A stretch of 64,000 nucleotides of DNA from Aureobasidium sp. EXF-3400 (GCA_024195585.1 SWBL01000159.1:1-64000); one strand, 5' to 3'. Numbered from the stretch's first letter, positions 38,782-50,239 are shown. The notes: generated by a model from the letters alone, not told the origin. Numbers and translations: made by a program.

Positions 38782-40597
38782 GATTGATGTGTTTGGAGCA
38801 GGCTGCGAGTCTGAGTGAAAGTCAGTTCAGACGGCGCCCAAGACAAGACAAGTCAAGCGTGTGTGCGACAAACTTGAGAGTCGTCGAAAGAAGGGGGAGG
38901 TCCAGTTGTTGACTCTGCTTGAGATGAGGCAGCATTCCTTAGCTAGAGACGCGTGCCTCAGCTGCATTCCACGCAGAAAAACAGCAAACAACCGCCATGA
39001 GACTGCAGGAACAACCGCTCACACTGCAGCTGCGACCTGTAGGGATGCTCCAGTCGGGGCAATTACCTGCCTTGTCATGTCTGGCTTGTTGATTGCACCT
39101 TCCCAAAGCGCTCCTGCTCCTGCGACGTGAACTGCGCTCTGTCTCGGAGCTTGTACATCTGCGAGTTCTAGAGATCCCCCAGCGTGTTGAACGTGGAGAG
39201 CAGCAAGACCATACAGCTAGATAGGCCGTTCATAGCCCTGGCGCCTCGAGATGGCATCACCAATCGTCGTTGTTGGTATGCGCAATTGTGAGAGCGCTGA
39301 ACAGGAACGGGGAAGGATCGAAAGCTCGATTCTTGGCGCCCGAGCTTGACTTTTGCCGTCCCCCAAGCCAACTCTATTGCTAGACCTTCAACCACTTCTC
39401 ATGAGCTCTTGTATATTCCAACTTGACACGTAAAACATGAACAATCACCTGAGTATGTGTTTGGATCACAGGCTGGCTCTGCTGGCTTGACTCGTCGATG
39501 GCATTGATGCTTCCATCCTCAAAACCTGTGCATGCACAAGCACTGCTATCCCCAAATGCGCATGTTTTGTCTATCGCCAACAATGGGAACCAACAACTGA
39601 TGACCGTACAGCAAAGGTAGGTGGAAATACCGCTGTATCTTCCTCGGTCCTGCGCACAATTTTGGTGAGCTATTTGCGGCTGTTCATTATTCTTCGACTA
39701 TAGATCTACTCGCATCCCTCGGGTCCATGAACTTTATAGGGAACACCAAATGAAGACAAAACAACTCCAATAGCGGACTATCTCGGAAAGCAAAATCTTT
39801 TGGATTGAGATATGCAGACTGACGACTTGAAAGCTTTGACAGGTTTTTGATATACTTTGACAAGGAGAAAACCATGACACTGCTGATGGCGCAAGAGGGA
39901 CATTCGATGAGAATACTCGCAACACTTGCAACTTCTGTGCTTCACATGGACAAGACATCGGAAATCACGATACCTACAGACGATGAGACACTACCTCGAA
40001 GACCGAAGAGCTTGGTGCAAGTTTGAAGTTATGATAGCTTATTCCAGAAGCCGGCAGAGCGTGTGCGAAGCTGTGAGGAATGCAGTCGTCGGATGTCGGG
40101 CTGAAGTCATGCTGTACCACCTCCTACACACCAGAGAGTCTCTCAATCAATTCGTCAAGACAGAGATGGTTTTGATCATCTGCCAGCAGTAAGACGACGG
40201 TATAAAGAGTTTGCTGTGCGTGCTCGAGAATTATTGTTGAGGTTGCACAAATAGAGACGACGCTTGCTGGCTTCAGATTGCGCCCGGTGTCGAAAGCCTT
40301 CGGCGTCACCAGCACAGTTATTTTTCGCATTCCGGACAATAACTCGAAACGCCCAGAATATAGCAGTGTTACGGCTCTACACCATCAGATGGCTGCGAAG
40401 ATTTGCTACGTTTTAAATAAGAGTACGTCGCCAACTCGAGCTCTCCAGGACAAATCATTATGCAATGTGAAGAGAAAGGTGAAAGAGGATGATATTTCAT
40501 TCTGATCTCAATGATAATCTAGCATACAAGTAATTCGCAGTGTCCACCTCGTAACATATTCATGCAATTCGTATCCATGCAACTTGGTTCAAAGCAT
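38782..40597. other. 1.8-kb intergenic region
   Basis: No gene is supported. It contains scattered short frames on both strands and no recognisable RNA gene. Confidence 0.55.
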
Positions 40598-41380
40598 TTA
40601 CAGCATCAACACAGCAGCAACAGCAGCTCCAATACCGACACCGGCACCAGAAACACCAACATTGTTAGCGGCACCGGTGTGAGAAGTCGTGGCTGCAGTA
40701 GCCGATCCAGAGGAGCCAGAGGTGGTAGAACCCGCAGAGGCGGCATTCACGCGGATGCCATAGGCAACAGTAGTGGTGGGTGTGCCAGAGACAGTAGTAG
40801 TGATGGTCGATGTGGCAGTGGTGGAAGCCTTGCAGCCCGACCACGAAGTCCAAGGTGCGTTTGTGCCCCAAGGTCCAGAGGTCCAGCCAGACCAGGTGCT
40901 GTCGGGGCAGTTGCCTTCACCCCACCAAGAAGTCCAAGGTCCAGAAGTCCAAGCACCGGTGCCCCAAGGACCCCAGCCAGAGTTTGTGCCGTTGCTGATG
41001 TCACCGAAAGGACCGTATCCATTGCCACCTCTCCATCCACCAGGACCACCGTTGGGACCGAAGCCGCCGGCCCAGGGGAAAGCGCTGGGAGCGGCGGTGA
41101 TCATGCTACCGCTGTGGGAAGCCCAGTATGAGGATGCGGCCGAGGCGTAGGATGACCATTGCGAAGGAGCGGCGCTGGGGCTGACACTGTTCCAGTACGA
41201 CGAGGCGGCATTGGCCCACGAAGACCATTCACCTGTCGCGGTGGGGTTGGCTGATTGCCAGTAAGAACTTGCTTGTGAAGCGTAGCTCTGCCAGTTGCCG
41301 TTGTTGCTGTTCTGGGGTGCTGCGGTGGCCGAGCCGACGAGGGCGGTGGCAGCGGCGAGGACGGAGAAATCGAACTTCAT
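40598..41380 (-). CDS. Trp-rich, probably GPI-anchored cell-wall protein
   Basis: 260 residues from the ATG at 41380. Signal peptide 1-20. Residues about 28-92 contain three repeats of a segment reading Trp-Ser-Ser-Tyr/Trp-Ala-x-x-Ala-Ser-Ser-Tyr-Trp. A Gly/Pro/Trp-rich region (95-180) has repeated Gly-Pro-Trp-Thr-Ser-Trp and two lone Cys. A Ser/Thr-rich spacer and a hydrophobic C-terminus (Gly-Ala-Gly-Val-Gly-Ile-Gly-Ala-Ala-Val) suggest a GPI signal. It is likely an adhesive or structural wall protein. No enzymatic motif is seen. Confidence 0.82.
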   Translation of the reverse strand: MKFDFSVLAAATALVGSATAAPQNSNNGNWQSYASQASSYWQSANPTATGEWSSWANAASSYWNSVSPSAAPSQWSSYASAASSYWASHSGSMITAAPSAFPWAGGFGPNGGPGGWRGGNGYGPFGDISNGTNSGWGPWGTGAWTSGPWTSWWGEGNCPDSTWSGWTSGPWGTNAPWTSWSGCKASTTATSTITTTVSGTPTTTVAYGIRVNAASAGSTTSGSSGSATAATTSHTGAANNVGVSGAGVGIGAAVAAVLML

Positions 41381-42831
41381 TTTGAACGGTTTGTCTTTTT
41401 TCTTTCGTGTTGTGTAGGTGGTTGTGTATAATGTGCGTTTGTTTCTGAGCAGAAAAAGACTGGGTGCAAGAAAAAAAGCCTACCTACCTCTCTGCCTATA
41501 TAGCCTTGATTTTGTTGCACAGCCGCGTCATGCATCGACCGCCGCAGACCTCTGGACCCTTCTTCATCGCCTCTGACAACAGTGACGCGTATTCTCCGAA
41601 GCTCCTCGTTGGTTTGGCTGCTCACGCGCGCCCCTCGGACACGTCTTTTGGTGCTGCAACAAGCATGAGGCAGGGCGGAGAGAGAAGCAGCAGGAATAAG
41701 AATAAGCTGCCTCAGAAAGTCCGAACGCTTTACCTTATCCGGTCTAGCAAGTCCGTGGGGTCGTCCGAAAGCAGCAAGACGTCACCATCAGTCAACTTCT
41801 TTTCCAACCACCTCCAAAAGCTGACCTGAACGTCCATGATGCTTCTTGTTCTGTTGAATTCTGATGTGATGCTTCGGAGATTTTACTGACGTCTCGTCTC
41901 TATCCACAGTCGGCCATGTCGGTGTTTGTCACGTCCGCCCTGTCTCGTACGTCTCTTGCTGATCTACCAAGCCAACATCCGTCAGCTTGTCATCCAACAC
42001 ATGCAAGGAACCTTTGAAATTCTTCTTTACTGACTTCTGTAGGTCCGGAAGATCAGCCTTGAGCTCTTTGTACAGGTGTCTTGTCGTCCAACTTCACCGG
42101 TGAAATCGCTTCCATCGTCGAAGCTTTACCAACATACACAGCCTCATCGGAGCCACGCCTACTTTTTCCCCGACTGTCCGCGGCTCTTCAAGTCGATCTT
42201 GTACATCTATTCACACCCTCTTTTAAGGTCTTGTGTAAGAAACATGTCAAACGTCCGAGCCACGCGGCTGTGAGTACCACTAATCGCCTTGAACATTTGC
42301 CCAGATCACACGTGTCTCGGGCTGAGACTGCTGGCGGTGGTTCTGTCTACTTGTCATTCCGCTCATTGCCCTTCGTGACGCGTCGTCCAAGGCTTGTGAC
42401 AAGGCTCCGTTCTTGGTGCTGTGGTGTAAGGCTAATATTATCTGATGCTCACTCTCCATTCGTCGAGCCGGTAGAAGTAACTCTTGGCCATTACGAATAC
42501 CACTGAGCCTCGATCATGTCTGCGTACTAGATCTCATCTTCTCCCCAGGCAATCCCACGCATTTGATGCGCCTCGTAAGTTGCTTGGCCTGTGGAGCCCG
42601 CAGTCCACTCCCGAACGATCATCAGTGCTTAGCCAGAACGCACAACCTTTATGCCGGTGCCCCGCAAACCTGATTACGCCAAGCTCTGCACAGCTTTGTC
42701 AAGCATTTTTATGCACGCGAGGCTTTACGCAGCCAAAACAGGGTCCCCCGAAGCCGAAACAAAATTTTCTTCTTCACCACCATTCCTCTCCCCACTTCCC
42801 AACCGTTGACATAGTCAAAACAAAAGGATGT
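41381..42831. other. Intergenic, no gene seen
   Basis: Upstream DNA of the Trp-rich wall gene, then 1.2 kb with only unsupported frames (longest about 141 codons near 42081) before the tRNA-Leu gene. Confidence 0.55.
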
Positions 42832-42839
42832 TGACGAGA

Positions 42840-42871
<32 letters not shown>

Positions 42872-42923
42872 CGTATCAGATTTAACCTTAAGCTGGCGCC
42901 TTAGACCGCTCGGCCATCTCGCC
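42832..42923 (-). tRNA. tRNA-Leu (AAG) with a 12-nt intron
   Basis: Acceptor GGCGAGA pairs with TCTCGTC. The class-II variable arm is present. The anticodon stem CCAGC pairs with GCTGG only if a 12-nt intron (TTAAATCTGATA) is removed after position 37, giving loop TTAAGGC and anticodon AAG. The T-loop is GTTCAAATCC. Discriminator A; no encoded CCA. Confidence 0.92.
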
Positions 42924-44920
42924 CTTGATGAAGGGACTATCCAGAGGGTACAGTATAACTATAACAGCTAGCAGACCACTCAGACGCTTCTTGAGCATCG
43001 ACAGCAGTGAGGTGACTGATCTAGTGCATGGTGAAGACATCTTTGCACTCAAGAGGAGATGTCAAGACTTGAGAAAGTCGTGCATGGCCTCAAATCATCG
43101 AGATATATGTTTCCCATTCACGATCAATATTGTCTTCTCTATCGTATGCAAAACCACAGCGTCTTCCTGTGGAGCCAGTGACAAGATACAATTTATGGAC
43201 GTGGACGTCCACATACCATATATACCGGCTCCAGAGTTGAAAGGTAGACCTTCGAGATGATTTTCTTCCTTCCTCCACAGTCAGGTGTCATATATACAGT
43301 ACCTCTGCGTCACTATACCGCATTTTTTGTTCGAAATGCTAGTTGAGAGGGCCACCCTGTAAGACGTCCGAGCGTCTGTGTTGTCCGCTGTCTGTGAGAT
43401 GGCACGCACGATCACCAACGATGCTAGGAACACAGTATTCGCTAATATGCATAGCCTGAACGAAGTCGACAGCCTCAAAATAGTCGTTCTTCATCGTCAG
43501 GTTTCTGCAGGCACAGATTTTCTTTCGAGCGGGGAAGCGACAAAGCTCTTCCAGACATTCTCGACGACCTAAGCAGCAGAGAATATAAACATAGCGCGTT
43601 ATCCGCGTGGTGTCGCTTCTGGTATGGCCCCTCAAAGTTTGCCTAATCATCAAATTGGCGACTGCAGACACAGCGGCCGGAACGATGCGCAGACCTAGAG
43701 TATACTCCCAGGTCACAAGGTGTCTTTGCAGACCGACTAACCATCATCTGCCTGTCAGGACCGGATCAAGATCGACTCAAGCGACCTTTCGCTACTAGGC
43801 TTTTGAGATGACCATCGGAAGCCGGCAAGCGACTCAATTTGTTCAATCGCTTTGAGGGAACGGTCGAGGCATTTAGGTGCTATACGGTCTTCAGATCTGG
43901 AGGCGCAAGCTCTGTCCGGACTGCGAGCTCCGCTGCCAACATCGCCAGCTCTAGCGACGGAAAGGGAAAGATCATGAATCTCCTTCACTTTCAAGGATAA
44001 TTTGCGATCACATATCACACACTAGAAGCACCGAGGCAAGAGAATCACGATGCGAAGAAGCCTCGATGGCGATGGTGTCGCTTGCGCCTTGCAAAGGATG
44101 AAACGCATGCATCTGCGTGGCGTGCTTCAGGAGGCTCTTTCTGAAGCGAGATGAGAGAACTTTTCTTCGCACGACGCCTCCCCCACAACTGGCGTTTGCT
44201 TCTAACTTCTCAATTGCACGAACATTTTTGGCAAGAGCCTCTCTATCGGACTGAACTATCCAAGAAAGAGACAATGGGAGGTCACTTGATACTTGATACA
44301 TCCTTTTGCAGTGCCTCGGGCCTTCACTCCATGTTACATCCTCACTCGTACGAAAGAACAGAGTGCAGTCCAGAGTATCGCCAAGCTAGACACTCCTCAA
44401 ATGGGTCTAGGCGCTTCAGACTGCGCTTGGCAACACCGAACTTGTTTCGAGTATATACGGCCTTGCTCTTTGCACCCCTGCAGGCACGTTGTTTTCGCTT
44501 TCGCATGACATACGCGAGCTGCGCTGTCACATCTCACCAGATCGTCACCCTTGAATTAGCTCTTGCCCTATACCAGAGAACGACTTGGCATAGCACTGCT
44601 CAATGAACGATGTCTACTACCCGCCTTGGCTTCGTATTAGCCTGTTGCCTGTGGCGTTCTATCCTGTCTCGAAGCGATGGATATCAAAGTGTAATATCGA
44701 GTACTGCCTTGCGGTAGCAGTAACAGTCTTTGATCGATATATAAGTACAAGGTTGGATCTCGAGGTTTGAACTTTCCCATTCTCCTTCAAGCATCATTTC
44801 TACTTTCGACGTTCATTTCTCAACACAGCCTTTTTTCCCCCGACCTTCGACTCTCGTTCATAACCACTTAACATACTTTTTCGATCCTCTGGCAGGAAAC
44901 CCAAGTTCTATCTCCCAACA
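42924..44920. other. 2-kb intergenic region
   Basis: No supported gene. Short frames on both strands show no domain or splice evidence. The final 200 bp are the AA9 promoter and leader. Confidence 0.55.
44738..44745 (+). promoter_or_regulatory. TATA box of the AA9 gene
   Basis: TATATAAG lies 176 bp before the AA9 start codon, followed by a pyrimidine-rich leader, the usual layout of an inducible secreted-enzyme gene in ascomycetes. Confidence 0.5.
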
Positions 44921-45982
44921 ATGAAGTACTCTGTCGTCTCTGCTCTGGCGCTTGCCGCTTCTTCAGTCAATGCCCATGCCATCATGCAGCGTATCATGGT
45001 AGATGGTGTTGACCAAGGCTCCTTGACCGGTATCCGTGCCCCATCCAGCAACAACCCCGTCCAGGACGTCAGCTCCTCGGACATCCTCTGCGGTGCCAGC
45101 TCTGGCACTTCCTCCAAGCTCATCACCATTCCCGCTGGTGCTTCGGTAGCTGGTGGATGGGCTCATCTCCTCGGTGGACCTCAAGGCTCTGGTGACTCGG
45201 ATAACCCTATTGCTTCTTCCCACAAGGGCCCTACCCAGGTCTACCTCGCCAAGGTCGACGATGCTGTTTCCGCCTCTGCTACTGGCCTCAAGTGGTTCAA
45301 GATTGCCAGTGATGCCGTCACCTCATCTGGTGTCTGGGGTGTCGACGACATGATCAAGAACACCGACTCCAACGGCTTCGGCTGGCAGAAGTTCACCATG
45401 CCCAGCTGCATTGCTCCTGGCCAATACCTCATGCGTGTTGAGTTGCTCGCGCTCCACTCTGCTACCGCCGAGGGCGGCGCTCAGTTCTACCAGTCCTGCG
45501 CACAGATCAAGGTTACCGGATCTGGCTCTTTCGCACCTTCCACCTCGAATGAGATGTCCCTGCCTGGCGGTTACTCCGCCACCGACCCCGGTATCCTTGC
45601 CAACATCTACGACTCCTCCATCTACACTTCGTACAAGGCACCCGGTCCTGCCGTGATCAGCTGTGGCGCTGGCAATGCCGCACCAGCAACTTCCGCCGCT
45701 GCTGCATCGTCCAAGCCTGCCACTTCTGCTGTTTCGTCCAAGGTCCCTGTTAGCACTTCTGCTGCTGCTGCTGTTACTTCCAAGCCTGCTACCACTTTGT
45801 CTACTATGGTCAAGACTTCTGAGGCTGCAGCTCCTGCTACTTCTGCTGCTTCTTCGGGCTCGAGCAGTGGTACTGCTGCCCACTGGGGTCAGTGTGGTGG
45901 TCAGGGTTGGACTGGCCCTACAACCTGCATTTCGGGCACTACTTGCAAGGTCCAGAATGATTGGTACTCGCAGTGCCTGTAA
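44921..45982 (+). CDS. AA9 lytic polysaccharide monooxygenase with CBM1
   Basis: Copper enzyme that oxidatively cleaves cellulose or related glucans, secreted. 353 residues, single exon. Signal peptide 1-18, cleaved before His19, which becomes the N-terminal copper-binding histidine. The second copper ligand is His101 in Ser-His-Lys-Gly-Pro, and the axial Tyr190 lies in Gln-Phe-Tyr-x-x-Cys. His179 and Gln188, which shape the active site, are also present. A Ser/Thr/Ala linker spans about 255-318. A C-terminal CBM1 (321-353) has Cys-Gly-Gly-x-Gly-Trp and a final Trp-Tyr-Ser-Gln-Cys-Leu, with four Cys and the planar aromatics that bind crystalline cellulose. All catalytic residues are intact. 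Confidence 0.95.
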   Translation: MKYSVVSALALAASSVNAHAIMQRIMVDGVDQGSLTGIRAPSSNNPVQDVSSSDILCGASSGTSSKLITIPAGASVAGGWAHLLGGPQGSGDSDNPIASSHKGPTQVYLAKVDDAVSASATGLKWFKIASDAVTSSGVWGVDDMIKNTDSNGFGWQKFTMPSCIAPGQYLMRVELLALHSATAEGGAQFYQSCAQIKVTGSGSFAPSTSNEMSLPGGYSATDPGILANIYDSSIYTSYKAPGPAVISCGAGNAAPATSAAAASSKPATSAVSSKVPVSTSAAAAVTSKPATTLSTMVKTSEAAAPATSAASSGSSSGTAAHWGQCGGQGWTGPTTCISGTTCKVQNDWYSQCL

Positions 45983-46412
45983 GCTTCGGGCTGATGGGGG
46001 TAAAAATGAGGTGTGTAGGGGGTTTGTTGATTGGTGTTTTTGAGTTGCAGTGGTACTTCGCTTCATATATGATCTTTTTTTCGATTCTACGCAATAGACT
46101 CCATTTCAAATGCACCTTTGGTGATGCTTGTACAATCTGTCTTTTATTGCTGTTGGACGTTTCCAGATGACTGTGTTGGAAGCTTTGTGTGTCTATGAAA
46201 ATGCTGTCGACTTACCATCATCTTCCGACGAACGGATGTCCAATGCCACCACCATCAAGGTTTGCGGCTATCGACCATTGTCAGCGGTATCTACCCGAGC
46301 TCGATCAACTATATGACCGCCACGTAAAACAACTATTGCTCCACCAAGCAAAACAATAGCCCGCGCCGTCGAATGCATGCATATACCAGACAGACACCAC
46401 ACGGGCAAAAAG
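45983..46412. other. Intergenic, no gene seen
   Basis: 3' region of the AA9 gene. Nothing supported. Confidence 0.6.
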
Positions 46413-46509
46413 TGGAGTAGCTGGGAATCGAACTCAGAACCTTCTCCAACTCAGAACCGCTCAAGAAGAGCAATGCTAAGAAGATGTCATACCACTAGAC
46501 CACAACCCC
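46413..46509 (-). tRNA. tRNA-Ala (AGC) with a 25-nt intron
   Basis: 97 nt, 72 after removing an intron after position 37. The anticodon stem TCTTC pairs with GGAGA (one G-U), the loop reads TTAGCAT and the anticodon is AGC. The acceptor carries G3-U70, the alanine identity pair. Two weaknesses are visible: a U6-U67 mismatch in the acceptor and an A-C mismatch in the T stem (CTGAG against CCCAG). The intron contains ggttctgagtt, repeated in the variable loop and T arm. Function is likely but not certain. Confidence 0.8.
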
Positions 46510-47149
46510 ATTTGTTGAAGCCTGGGCAAGGCTGGCGTGTATACAACGATGAAAATTTGAGGTCTGCTCATCTCCGAAGATCAGCCGGTTGTAACGGGCC
46601 AACTGAAATTTGCATTGCACAAAGGAACATAGCACCTTGTTGATGTGCAGAAGACTGCTGAACTTGTGCATTTGAACGCTTTGTGCTGGATGCTGGAGCA
46701 ATATGCTGGAGGGAGTTGGATGGTCAGAAATCGCTTGAGTTGGTGGGGCATGTCAGAGAATGCTTCAGCCAGTGATAACGAAATGCTTGCAACTTACAAT
46801 TGCGTCTTTGATCGATAACACAAACAACCCGAGTTACTTACCTCTCATTTGACCGCTGTACTTGAATCAAATCGTGTCGATGTCTAGCCCGTATGAGACT
46901 GAAATCTGCTTCGAAGTTGTAAAGTCGAACCGTGTAGCGTTGATCGATTCAAGTGAATGTGAGCAACAGAGAGCCTATACCTACCTTTCAAGAATCGTGT
47001 ATATGCAGTTCGACCACAGGCAAGCTTTCGTCTCGAACATGTCGACGAAAGCCCCCTCCAGTCACTCTTTCCTGCTCCATTTCATTCTCCACAGATTCTT
47101 AAACTTACCGAGCGGCCGCTTTTTCATCAACATCAGTTCTTCTGATCAA
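46510..47149. other. Intergenic between two tRNA genes
   Basis: Nothing supported. Confidence 0.6.
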
Positions 47150-47260
47150 GGTCTCGTGGTCTAGCGGTATGATACTCGCTTAGGGAGATTTGCATCAGCA
47201 ACATCTTGAAAACTCTAAGCCAATTGCGAGTGGTCCCGGGTTCGATTCCCGGCGAGACCC
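47150..47260 (+). tRNA. tRNA-Pro (AGG) with a 39-nt intron
   Basis: Acceptor GGTCTCG pairs perfectly with CGAGACC. The anticodon stem CTCGC/GCGAG and loop TTAGGGT appear after removing 39 nt following position 37, giving anticodon AGG. T arm CCGGG-TTCGATT-CCCGG. Mature length 72. A T-rich tract just downstream may terminate Pol III. Confidence 0.93.
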
Positions 47261-47997
47261 TTCTTTTGCTTTTGATACGGGAAGGATGGTGAGAAAGGTG
47301 GTGGTGGGTTTGATAGATTTTGCTCTTTTGTGAATGGACTGGGAGTGTAGAGATGGAAAGTTATGGGTGGCGATAACAGCCAGGGGATTGTCTGTTTATC
47401 TTTCTTTTTGTTAGCACCTACTCTTTTGCTATTATTGTGCTGTTGATTTGGTTTCGCGTTGTGTGTCGAGACGGCGAAGCTTCGGCGGTAAAAGTGAAAT
47501 CTCGGGTGGATAGAGGCCGAAAGCTGGGGAGGGCGTCGGTGGAGAGTCGACCGAGTGTACGCGGTGACAACAGACGAAAGACGAAACAGTGGACGAGGGT
47601 GGTGACAATAGCAGGCGAGAGAGTGGTGTACTGATTTGCGGTGGGACTGATATTAGAGCAAGGCAGGAGACGAGGTGGGAGAGGTCGGGTAGCTGCTTCC
47701 TTTTGATCAAACCATGCAGATTGCGTCATGAACATTCCGGTTCGACCTTCTCCACAACCATCTTTCAACGACATCTGCTACATTTCTTCGTCGGAAAGAC
47801 ATATCTTCCACCTTGAGGCTTTCGCGGTGACAGAATCCGACCCATCCTTCCTCCAAAAGAATCCGCCATTCTCTATAACTTGATATACAATACAATATAA
47901 AGAAGAACATGTGCAAAGAACAATATTGAAAAGAGGTAGGAGAACAAGACTTGGCAGGTACATGATAGATGCCTATCAGAGAGGCATAGTTGATTCG
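47261..47997. other. Intergenic, no gene seen
   Basis: A 118-codon minus-strand frame (47418-47774) overlaps a second frame and has no recognisable feature. Left unannotated. Confidence 0.55.
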
Positions 47998-48136
47998 AGA
48001 TCTGGCATTCTAGATCTCTGTAAAAAGTAACATATCCAAGTGAGTTTCGATTCGCAGCTCTAAGTCAAGATCTAACTTTTTAGATCTGCTTCGCTGCTTG
48101 CTCGGTGCTAGTATTCAGATCTAGCATTCGAGATCT
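47998..48136. repeat. Three paired AGATCT palindromes
   Basis: AGATCT occurs at 47998, 48012, 48068, 48082, 48117 and 48131. Each pair is exactly 14 bp apart, start to start, separated by 8 bases. Two spacers are near copies (ggcattct and agcattcg). Each 20-bp element can fold into a 6-bp stem with an 8-nt loop. The block lies 90-230 bp past the stop of the minus-strand BTB-like gene. Confidence 0.85.
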
Positions 48137-48225
48137 GGTCTGCGGCTTGTTTCATGTCCAAGATTGTTTGCGTCTGCTCGTATTTGTCAGTGGAGGCAAT
48201 GCTCTTTCTTCTTCCACCAACTGGC

Positions 48226-49236
48226 TCAGTATTCAGGCTCTTCGTCTGCGCATTCGCGGAACTCGCTTGTGTCGATGTCGTACATGCGTGTTGAGTAGGG
48301 TGTAGGTACACTGCGACGTCGAAGAGGAATGAATGGGATAGATCGCTCGTCTTCTTGATCAGATGCTCCATATTCTGATGTTTCGTCTTCTCGATTGGAT
48401 TCCTCGTCCTCCGCATTGTAGCCGACTTCGTCTGTGGCGCTGTTGGTGTCGTTGAAGGTCATCTCTGTGTCTCCATCTGAGTTCATCTCGATGAATGTCT
48501 CCTCTCCTGACGAATCTGTCACTTTTTTGACGATTCTTATGGTCTGATCGTCCTGCTCTGGATCCTCAACCCCTGGACCCAGCAACCACACCCGTCTTTC
48601 ACGCTCGTGCTGGATATTGAGGGCAAACTCGTAAACCCTTGGAGCAAGATTGCCAAGGCAATACCAAACAGCCTCAAGCTCAACAGGCTCAAGAGGTCTT
48701 TCTCTGATGACCTGTCTGATATGCCCATGCAAAGGCCCGATACACTCCTCGACCTGCAAGAACACCACCACCTGATACACTTCCACCGCCATGATAAAAT
48801 CTCCCGGCAAATCAAGGAAGATTCTCTTGCCATTTTTTGCCTTGTTGATAGCGCACAGCACATATCTGAGAGCGTTTGGTTGCATCCAGTGGTTCAAAGG
48901 ATGGAGATGAAGTTCTTTGTATCGTTTTGCAGGACTGCGGTAGTGCCATGGTGGGTTGTAGAAAGAAAGCAACCAGCGGAAATATGTAGAATGGCGTTCG
49001 AGGGCTTCAGGATCCATATCGAGGAAAATTTCTGATTCGCAGCAGTTGTAAATGCACCATTGGTAGATGTTGTAGGTGTACTTCATGGTGAAGGGTTGGC
49101 TTGGCTGCTTGGGATAGTGTTTGAGAGGACGGGGAGGGTTGTTTGCTGGGTGGTTGATTGGGGAGGAAGGGATACGAGGCTTCGAAGGCCGCTTTGTAGT
49201 CCCCTTTGGGCGCGCGAACGAGCTTGTGCCTGTCAT
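48226..49236 (-). CDS. BTB/POZ-like fungal protein
   Basis: 336 residues from the ATG at 49236. A second in-frame Met (residue 51) starts the better-looking part. Residues about 51-245 have the layout of degenerate BTB modules common in fungi: a strand-like start, Glu-Ser-Glu-Ile-Phe-Leu-Asp-Met-Asp-Pro-Glu-Ala-Leu-Glu-Arg-His-Ser-x-Tyr-Phe, then Leu-Pro-Gly-Asp-Phe-Ile-Met-Ala-Val-Glu-Val-Tyr and further helices. The C-terminal 90 residues are acidic with Ser/Thr and a final basic-acidic tail. Such proteins probably mediate protein interactions; the partner is unknown. Confidence 0.65.
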   Translation of the reverse strand: MTGTSSFARPKGTTKRPSKPRIPSSPINHPANNPPRPLKHYPKQPSQPFTMKYTYNIYQWCIYNCCESEIFLDMDPEALERHSTYFRWLLSFYNPPWHYRSPAKRYKELHLHPLNHWMQPNALRYVLCAINKAKNGKRIFLDLPGDFIMAVEVYQVVVFLQVEECIGPLHGHIRQVIRERPLEPVELEAVWYCLGNLAPRVYEFALNIQHERERRVWLLGPGVEDPEQDDQTIRIVKKVTDSSGEETFIEMNSDGDTEMTFNDTNSATDEVGYNAEDEESNREDETSEYGASDQEDERSIPFIPLRRRSVPTPYSTRMYDIDTSEFRECADEEPEY

Positions 49237-50239
49237 GCGCGTTGCATGTGCTCAGATCTTCTTGACTGGGTGTGATTAAGGAAGTTGAGCATGATAGAAA
49301 TGGTCTTGTCAAAGGGTGATGGGGCAATGTAGTAGCAGGCTTGCACGTGTTATCAGGCTCCAGTAGAAATCGGTGAATGTCTTCCAGATACTGATAATGG
49401 TCTTTCCAAAGAGGTGACGGGTCAATATAGTGGAGTCTCTGTGTCTGCACGTACTATCAGGCGCCAAAGAGACTCGATGAATGTCTTTCAGATGCTGACA
49501 ATGGATCCAGATGAGTTTGCAGTATTCAGATTGTATCTGCACGTGCTTCAAAATAGCAGGTCGTGTGAGACTCAAAAGTGTCTTTCCGTCAGACTGTCAA
49601 TGATAGCAAGCCGATGTGATGGTCAATCTGTTGTGATCTCATGAGCAATTCATGGACTCGAGCACTATCTGTCAAGCTTTCAATGAGGAAGAGAATTTAT
49701 GCCGAAACTTTTGTGCATTTCAATAGGGTCGCCTGGAGAGACCTCGATGTCAGAGAAGCGGTCCGGATGTTTCTCTTACGCCTGTGGCCAGTGATCTCGA
49801 GTATGTCTATAACACAGGAGAATCCGTTCTTGCATTTTGATGCAGCAGCTTTGATCGTGCTTTCGTAGAAGAGACACTTTGTGTAGGTAGGGCAACATGC
49901 TTCCAGTGGAAACGTCGCTCAAAGAAGAACTTATCGTGCATTTCGATGCTTGCAGTTCGAGCTTGCAGGTACAGAGGAGATGAGATTTAGTTCAAAGATC
50001 CAACCATATTGATATCTCTCCACCAACTCGATAGTCTTGTTCCAATTAATGATGATGCAGCAGGGGAATTTCCCGGATAGAGAGGGTTGACTTCGAGAGA
50101 GAGATCTAGCCTATCTTGTTCATCGACCCGGTGACCTGAATGTTCCGTTGCGTGAGAAATCTCCGTGCATTTGAACTTGCTTCTTTACAACAACTGATTC
50201 ACTGTTCCACTCGCAGGAAGCCATCTACTAGATAACATC
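49237..50239. other. Intergenic region with ~100-bp repeats
   Basis: No gene is supported. The first half holds the degenerate repeats listed separately; the rest is promoter-like DNA before 50240. Confidence 0.55.
49302..49560 (+). repeat. Degenerate ~103-bp direct repeats
   Basis: Two clear copies share gcacgt-n2-tatcagg-gcc-n-gtagaaa/agagact-cg-tgaatgtctt-cagat-ctga-aatgg. The gcacgt anchors are at 49343 and 49446, 103 bp apart. A third, weaker anchor (tgcacgtgctt) lies at 49539. Boundaries are approximate. The region is upstream of the minus-strand BTB-like gene. Confidence 0.6.

Noticed and set aside
47418..47774. 118-codon minus-strand frame
   Set aside because: Two overlapping frames, no signal or domain, and the opposite strand is equally open.
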